Part shown: in pieces, positions 59,430 through 64,000 of the stretch
Layout: each line of letters starts with the position of its first letter
How positions within the stretch are numbered: position 1 is the stretch's first letter
Source: Oreohelix idahoensis
Lineage: Eukaryota; Mollusca; Gastropoda; Stylommatophora; Oreohelicidae
Direction: 5' to 3'
Length of the DNA stretch: 64,000 nt
Assembly: GCA_024509875.1 (NCBI GenBank)
Contig: JAMPIV010018785.1
Coordinates: forward strand, 620,001 to 684,000
Notes under the pieces: model-generated
Told to the model about the DNA's origin: nothing
Databases searched by the model: none
What the model saw: only the letters and a program-made list of their open reading frames with translations
Program-made: the position numbers and the translations under genes

Positions 59430-59432
59430 TAA

Positions 59433-59886
59433 TCTTTATAGTCTAGATAGAGTAAGAGTGTGGTTGTCTCGTGGAGATATACATATCTTTAAAAATAATG
59501 ATCCCCTAGACAAACGATCTGTTTATTGGCTTGCTGACCACACAAATATAGCTATTGTTTTTTCCACAGCATTGTTAGATTATATATACAATTTATTTAC
59601 AGGGTGATCTTTGTCGGAGTTTGTTATGTATTGATTTTGTGTAACAATCACATGGTTTTAATTTTTAAGCAGAATGTGTTTTGAGCTAAGCTAAGAAGTG
59701 CGTTCAGATTATTTAGTCCAGTAATTGCCTCCCTTACACTAACTGACTTCGGGGGGGGGGGGTGTGAACTTGATAGTGGACTTAAAAATTAAGGGATTTC
59801 TTTTCTCCTAAAATTTTTGCTATATAATAGTTTTTGTTTCCACTGTAGTACTTAGTTTTTTTAGTCAGTGATTATCTTAACTACCA
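59433..59886 (+). repeat. Probable end of E5 5' LTR
   Basis: Assigned only by position before the primer-site candidate. Contains a G10 run near 59752. No match to the short 3' LTR remnant is expected or seen. Confidence 0.4.
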
Positions 59887-59892
59887 TTTATT

Positions 59893-59910
59893 TGGCGTAG
59901 TCGTCTGCAT
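59893..59910 (+). other. E5 primer-binding site candidate
   Basis: TGGCGTAGTCGTCTGCAT, six bases after a CA-ending sequence. tRNA not identified. Confidence 0.4.
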
Positions 59911-60080
59911 TAGGAGCTTAATTGACAGTTAATAGCAGCGATAGTTAGATAATTAATTAAGGAGGAGGTATCCCAGTTGTATAATTCAATTTTTTTTTTG
60001 TATTTTCTCGTAAGTGATAGGGAACCAGCGTATCCTTTTTCTTACTTCTTTCTCGAGTAAGACTCAGTTAGCTATTTACA

Positions 60081-61208
60081 ATGGCTGAGCGGGCAAAGCT
60101 TAGGCAGATGCTCAGAGAGGAAGCAAAGGAAGAGGGATTGGAAGGTGAAGAAGCGAAAGCTTTTGACAGGGACGAACTTGACAGATATGATGCGGAGAAG
60201 AAAGAAGCGGAAGACTTAAAGCTATAGAAGTCCAAAGTCGTGGGGCTGCCTCTACCTCCAGCAATGGAGAGTCTTCTCCTCATTCTTCTTTAACTGATCC
60301 TTCTAACACTCAATCTTCTCAACTCATCGCTATGTCTTTTGCTCTAGAATCTTTCCCATGCCCTAATGAGAAGATTGACACGTATCTAGAGAAATTTGAG
60401 AAAATGGCAATTCTGTACGGTTTAGAGAGGTCGCGTTGGTGTATGAAACTTTCCCAGGCTCTAAAAGGGTCTACTTATGATGTTTACTCAAAACTGGAAA
60501 ACAACCAATAAGACAATTACGATGTGTAGAAGAAAGCTTTACTTGAACGGTTTGAAATGAACGTTAGCAAATTTTTGCAACTGTTCCGTAACAGCAGAAA
60601 GGAGGGCTCTGAAACTTTTCAGCAGTTCTCTTCTCGTCTGAAAGGATACTTGACAAAGTGCCTGGAGATATCACAGCTCGCCTCTACCTATGAAGGATTT
60701 CAGGAGTTTGTTATAACTGAACAAAGAAAAAACACACATTGTCAAGTGACACCCGTCGATTTCTAGCTGAGCAAGGGGCAGAAAAGCTGGAAGACATTTT
60801 GGAAAAGTCTGAGCGATATCATAATGCGCTGGCCGAACTGCCGGCCCCAAAACGTAAACCAACAGAAGAGCTTTCTCGGAAGAATAATCTAGACCAATCT
60901 CCCTATTCTTATCAGCAGCATAACCACAGAGAAACTGGACCCCAGAACCCTCCCTCCCCCCCCTCCTGAAAAATCTAAGTTCTACAAAAACAAGTACCCC
61001 ACCAATAATAAACAGTCTGATCAACCCAACCGTCCTACATGGCAGCGCGGTCAGAAAGGACAGGGTGACAATGGGAAAACCCCTGACCACGGGAAATATG
61101 ATCAGAGCAAGCTCACCGAGCCTAAACGCACCGAATCCTTACAAACAGTCTCGCAAGGCATAATTGATGTCAGTGATTCTCAACCTGAGGGAGAGAGACC
61201 CTCTACGT
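60081..61208 (+). pseudogene. gag: E5 Gag
   Basis: ATG at 60081 (MAERAKLRQMLREEAKEEGL). A frame break near 60225 is followed by the capsid-like domain (IDTYLEKFEKMAILYGLERS, WCMKLSQALKGSTYDVYSKL), two stops near 60510-60530, and a C-terminal part (FLAEQGAEKLEDILEKSERY). A C-run near 60955 breaks the frame again. No CCHC knuckle is visible in the Gln/Asn/Lys-rich tail. Confidence 0.82.
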
Positions 61209-61222
61209 GAGGAACTGTTATT

Positions 61223-61840
61223 TTGAACGTGTCTTCAACATATTGTTTACTTGACACGGGGCTTTCTTATGATTGCATTGTTGCCAGGCACCTGATCAAA
61301 CCCGGTCAAGAGACAGAAGAAACCGTCGAACTTTGTGGAGTTTCTAAAGGAGATGTACCAACAACGCTTTCCATCGCATTGGTGGAGATACACTCTGATT
61401 TTGTCAGAGGTGTGATCAAAGCGGCTGTTATGGATGACCCGATCTACCCAGTCATACTTGGCGGTAGATATCTGTTTATTGGGAAACCGGAAGAGCCAAT
61501 TGTAGCAACAGTAACCACAAGAGGGCAAACTAAGAAGGAACGGGAGCCTGCGCCAAACTTGTTGCCTAAGGAACTTAAAGAAGCGCAACAAAAGGACCCT
61601 ACCTTGGCACCCTGCTTTAGGAAACTGCACATGGCTAAGGACCCTAGACACCACGGGGACATTTTTTCTAAAGATGGCGTACTTTATCGCAGAACGGGAA
61701 AGCCTGAACAAGGTTATAATCAGCTCCTAGTACCGAAACAGTACAGAAATCAAATCTTAGAAATGAGACACTCTCTTCCTTTTAGCGGACATATGGGACA
61801 GAACGCCACAAATCAGCGAATACAGACTCACTGTTGGTGA
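61223..61840 (+). CDS. E5 aspartic protease and integrase zinc-binding start
   Basis: Protease with CLLDTGLSYDCIV near residues 8-20 and a VILGGRYLF strand. A spacer (TRGQTKKEREPAPNLLPKEL) follows, then the zinc-binding domain start (HSLPFSGHMG). Ends at a TGA (61838) in the middle of the W-P-G motif; integrase continues in the same frame. Another TGA at about 61209 separates it from Gag in the same frame. Confidence 0.85.
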   Translation: MNVSSTYCLLDTGLSYDCIVARHLIKPGQETEETVELCGVSKGDVPTTLSIALVEIHSDFVRGVIKAAVMDDPIYPVILGGRYLFIGKPEEPIVATVTTRGQTKKEREPAPNLLPKELKEAQQKDPTLAPCFRKLHMAKDPRHHGDIFSKDGVLYRRTGKPEQGYNQLLVPKQYRNQILEMRHSLPFSGHMGQNATNQRIQTHCW

Positions 61841-61846
61841 CCAGGA

Positions 61847-62974
61847 ATGAACTCTGATATTATAAGATACGTGAAATCCTGCGTCAAGTGCCAACGTGTG
61901 CCACCCAAGCAACGGACACCCCCAGTTTCCATGGGTGAAATGCCAGTAGTGGGGACACCATTCGAACGGGTTGTGATCGACATTTTAGGACCCTTAGAAA
62001 GGACTAAAAGAAAGAACAGGTTCATCCTGACCTTAGTCGACACATGCACTTTATGGGCAGAAGCTATACCGCTAACATGCGCGGATGCCAAGCAGGTCGC
62101 AGAAGCCCTAGTGCAGATTTTTACTCGGTTGGGATTTCCTCAACATGTGTTGACTGATAACGGATCCCCATACCGTAACCTGTTATTGGATGAGATCGTT
62201 AAGATCTTGAGGAACCAGCATATCTACATAAGCCCTTATAATCCGGCCGGAAGTGGATTAGTAGAACGTGACAACGGAAACCTCAACATGATGTTAAGTA
62301 AACTGGGACAAGTGAAACCTGAAGATTGGGATCTTTATATACCTGCAGCTTTATTCGCCTACAGGGAAGCCTCACATACTTCCACAGGATTTCCCCCAGC
62401 TACTTTTTTATTCGGCAGACCTATTAAGGGGCCGCCTGAAGCCTTACTTCAGTTGCTGACAGACCAGAAGGCTGATGAGACAGTCGTCTCAGCCAGTAAA
62501 TATGTGTCGGATTTAAAGGAAAGGTTAAAACTAGGATGGGGCCTAGCAACGACAAACTTTAAGCGAGCACGCGCAAAGCACGCTAACCGGCACAGAAAAG
62601 TTGCGAAAGAAAGAGAATTGCAAGCAGGAGAGAAAGTTCTGTTGCTACTCCCAACCGGGAACAACAAACTACGTATCGGATGGCAAGGGCCGTTTACCGT
62701 CCTTAAAAAGATCTCAAAGGCTAACTACCAGATCTCTATTAAAGGAGAGGAGAAGGTCTACCATGTAAATCTGTTAAAGAAATACTTAGAAAGACCAGTG
62801 CCGACCTCCGAACATCTCCTGGCGATCGACAAAACTGACGAAGATGACGATAGGGGCAGGGAAATTCCACTGCAAACACACGGAATCTTCCAACAATGTC
62901 AAATTCGGCGACACTCTTTCAAGCGCAAACGGAATACATTCCAGAGAAAGAAAACGTTGGAGCAGATTTCATGA
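61847..62974 (+). CDS. E5 integrase
   Basis: 375 codons. Finishes the zinc-binding domain (YVKSCVKCQRV). The catalytic core is intact: Asp in VVIDILGP, Asp in VLTDNGSPY, Glu in GLVERDNGN. The C-terminal GPF/GPY domain (WQGPFTVLKKI, YHVNLLKKYLERP) lies near residues 275-320. Residues after about 345 come from a deletion join. It would insert the cDNA into host DNA; this is the only integrase in the + strand elements with the full triad. Confidence 0.92.
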   Translation: MNSDIIRYVKSCVKCQRVPPKQRTPPVSMGEMPVVGTPFERVVIDILGPLERTKRKNRFILTLVDTCTLWAEAIPLTCADAKQVAEALVQIFTRLGFPQHVLTDNGSPYRNLLLDEIVKILRNQHIYISPYNPAGSGLVERDNGNLNMMLSKLGQVKPEDWDLYIPAALFAYREASHTSTGFPPATFLFGRPIKGPPEALLQLLTDQKADETVVSASKYVSDLKERLKLGWGLATTNFKRARAKHANRHRKVAKERELQAGEKVLLLLPTGNNKLRIGWQGPFTVLKKISKANYQISIKGEEKVYHVNLLKKYLERPVPTSEHLLAIDKTDEDDDRGREIPLQTHGIFQQCQIRRHSFKRKRNTFQRKKTLEQIS

Positions 62975-63045
62975 GCAGGAATCGGAGAGACGAAGGGGGA
63001 AGATGAGAGTGAAGATAACAGTCACCCCGAAGCTACTGATATAGG
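62850..63045 (+). pseudogene. E5 deletion join and RNase H tail
   Basis: In another frame from about 62905: LFQAQTEYIPEKENVGADFM followed by SRN, the conserved end of gypsy RNase H. It directly follows the integrase tail, so the whole RT and most of RNase H (roughly 1.7-2 kb by comparison with E1) are deleted. Confidence 0.85.
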
Positions 63046-63086
63046 AAATCTATTTCCATAAAGTAGACATGGAATGGTTCCATATC

Positions 63087-63102
63087 TTAAAGCGGGGACG
63101 TC
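63087..63102 (+). other. E5 polypurine tract
   Basis: TTAAAGCGGGGACGTC before TGTGGCAG, the presumed 3' LTR start. Confidence 0.55.
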
Positions 63103-63192
63103 TGTGGCAGATTATGATAATTGATTTCATATATCTAATTTCTTTATCTTCATTTTTCTTTTTTCCTAGCTTAACCTACGCCTGTTGGGTTA
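63103..63192 (+). repeat. E5 3' LTR remnant
   Basis: Begins TGTGGCAGATTATG and is cut after about 90 bp by the tail of a minus-strand LINE. Confidence 0.55.
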
Positions 63193-64000
63193 ACATGATG
63201 ATGATGATGATGATATAATCCCTTTAGCTGTGAGCAGGTAGCTCTTGACAGCCCATTGCCTCTCTGACAAAGGTGCAAGTCTTTCTCAGTTGTTGTGGTG
63301 ATGTGTAGAGTGTATTGTGGATGGTTGGTTGCGATGGGAGTAGATGGTGTCAGTTAGTCTTGGGCACTGCAACAATAGGTGTTCAATTGATTCCTCATGG
63401 TGGTGGCAGTGCCTACAGTTTGGTTCACGTAGTGGGTCTATTCTATTTAAATGTTTATTGACGGGTGCATGGCCTGTTCTCAGCTGGAAAATTAGACTCT
63501 GATCTCTTCTTTTCAGTTGTTTAACTGGATCTTGAGGGTTTGGTTTAGCTTGATGTATGAAGAATGGACGCCCTGTCTGGGAGGAAGCCCACTGGTTTAG
63601 CCATTCTTGCCTATAAATGGTTCTCATGATCTGTTGGCAGGTTTGCAGTGTGGTACTTGATGGGAACTGGGGCAGTGCTGCTCCTCTTTTGGATAGTTTA
63701 TCGGCTTTTTCATTTCCTGGGACTCCGACATGCCCAGGGATCCACTGGAGTGTAACTTCGACGCAATAGGAAGTGAACAGTTGGTCAATTAATCTACAGA
63801 TGTTATTAATATTAGGAGACATTTTGCTTTCTAGGGCTTGGAGTGCTGATTTTGAGACTGAGAATATAACAATATCCTCAGGTGGAGTGATGCCACTTAC
63901 AAAGTCTGAGATTATCCGGCACAATGCTTTTTCTAGTGCTGTTATTTCTGCATCATAGCTGGAGCAAATTTCTCTGCAAGGGCCAAAGATGCGAGGGTGG
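63193..64000 (-). mobile_element. Non-LTR retrotransposon 3' end (extends past window)
   Basis: The minus strand ends in a (TCA)n-type tail (63193-63216), typical of LINE 3' termini, at the E5 LTR. The body is an RNase H domain. Confidence 0.85.
63286..64000 (-). CDS. LINE ORF2 C-terminus with RNase H (partial)
   Basis: Open from the window edge. SSYDAEITALEKAL carries the second acidic residue of RNase H. The segment that usually reads SDSKSAL is VSKSAL here (IFSVSKSALQAL), so a catalytic Asp is Val. WIPGHVGVPGNEKADKLSKR keeps the final Asp. Then comes a Cys/His segment (CRHCHHHEESIEHLLLQCPR) typical of Jockey/I/CR1-group LINEs that carry RNase H. A shorter copy lies at 53907-54010. Confidence 0.9.
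   Translation of the reverse strand, partial: HPRIFGPCREICSSYDAEITALEKALCRIISDFVSGITPPEDIVIFSVSKSALQALESKMSPNINNICRLIDQLFTSYCVEVTLQWIPGHVGVPGNEKADKLSKRGAALPQFPSSTTLQTCQQIMRTIYRQEWLNQWASSQTGRPFFIHQAKPNPQDPVKQLKRRDQSLIFQLRTGHAPVNKHLNRIDPLREPNCRHCHHHEESIEHLLLQCPRLTDTIYSHRNQPSTIHSTHHHNN

Larger units (their letters stand above)
59433..63192 (+). mobile_element. LTR retrotransposon E5 (Gmr1-like family), RT deleted, ends truncated
   Basis: Plus-strand primer site, Gag, protease, integrase and the tail of RNase H, then purine tract and 88 bp of 3' LTR before a LINE begins. Reverse transcriptase is missing. The 5' LTR end is placed at ACTACCA (59886), but its start is not identifiable, partly because only 88 bp of 3' LTR remain for comparison. 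Its proteins resemble E1 and E3. Confidence 0.82.

Overview
This is a repeat-dominated eukaryotic window, AT-rich with long (AT)n tracts. It looks invertebrate and most likely molluscan (gastropod-like). That is inferred from an intron-rich alpha-carbonic anhydrase, several tRNA-derived SINEs, Gmr1-type Ty3/gypsy elements and LINE families; the sequence does not prove it. The only recognisable host gene is four internal exons of an alpha-carbonic anhydrase on the + strand (13236-18837). They carry the three zinc-ligand histidines and have matching splice phases. Their introns hold SINEs, LINE tails, microsatellites and minisatellites.

Layout. 1-8759: LTR element E1 (+) with 2.4 kb LTRs, inserted into a minus-strand non-LTR retrotransposon (8760-10423). 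10424-20876: degenerate LINE pieces, SINEs, tandem repeats and the carbonic anhydrase exons. 20877-29757: LTR element E2 (-), nearly complete. 30230-31882: E6 (-), a broken Gag gene carrying a LIN28-like cold-shock domain and CCHC knuckle. 31883-37721: LINE pieces, SINE, minisatellites and a dispersed repeat. 37722-53906: a nest in which old element E3 (-) holds a SINE in its 3' LTR, a 2.2 kb solo-LTR-like insertion between integrase and RT, and complete young element E4 (44172-51488, -) inside its integrase. 53907-57255: LINE fragment, unassigned DNA, a long AT tract and a SINE. 57259-59429: a CACTA-like DNA transposon with terminal repeats and a 3 bp target duplication. 59433-63192: LTR element E5 (+), missing RT. 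63193-64000: the 3' end of a LINE with RNase H.

Common thread. In E1, E2, E3 and E4 the integrase, or what remains of it, lies upstream of reverse transcriptase. This is the Gmr1-type order within Ty3/gypsy; E5 has lost its RT. By protein similarity E1, E3 and E5 form one family and E2 and E4 another. E1 and E4 have nearly identical LTRs yet lack protease and a recognisable integrase core, so they were probably mobilised recently by enzymes supplied in trans. The most novel object seen is E6: a retroelement Gag fused to an RNA-binding module that resembles LIN28 (cold-shock domain, then paired zinc knuckles with LIN28-like spacing).
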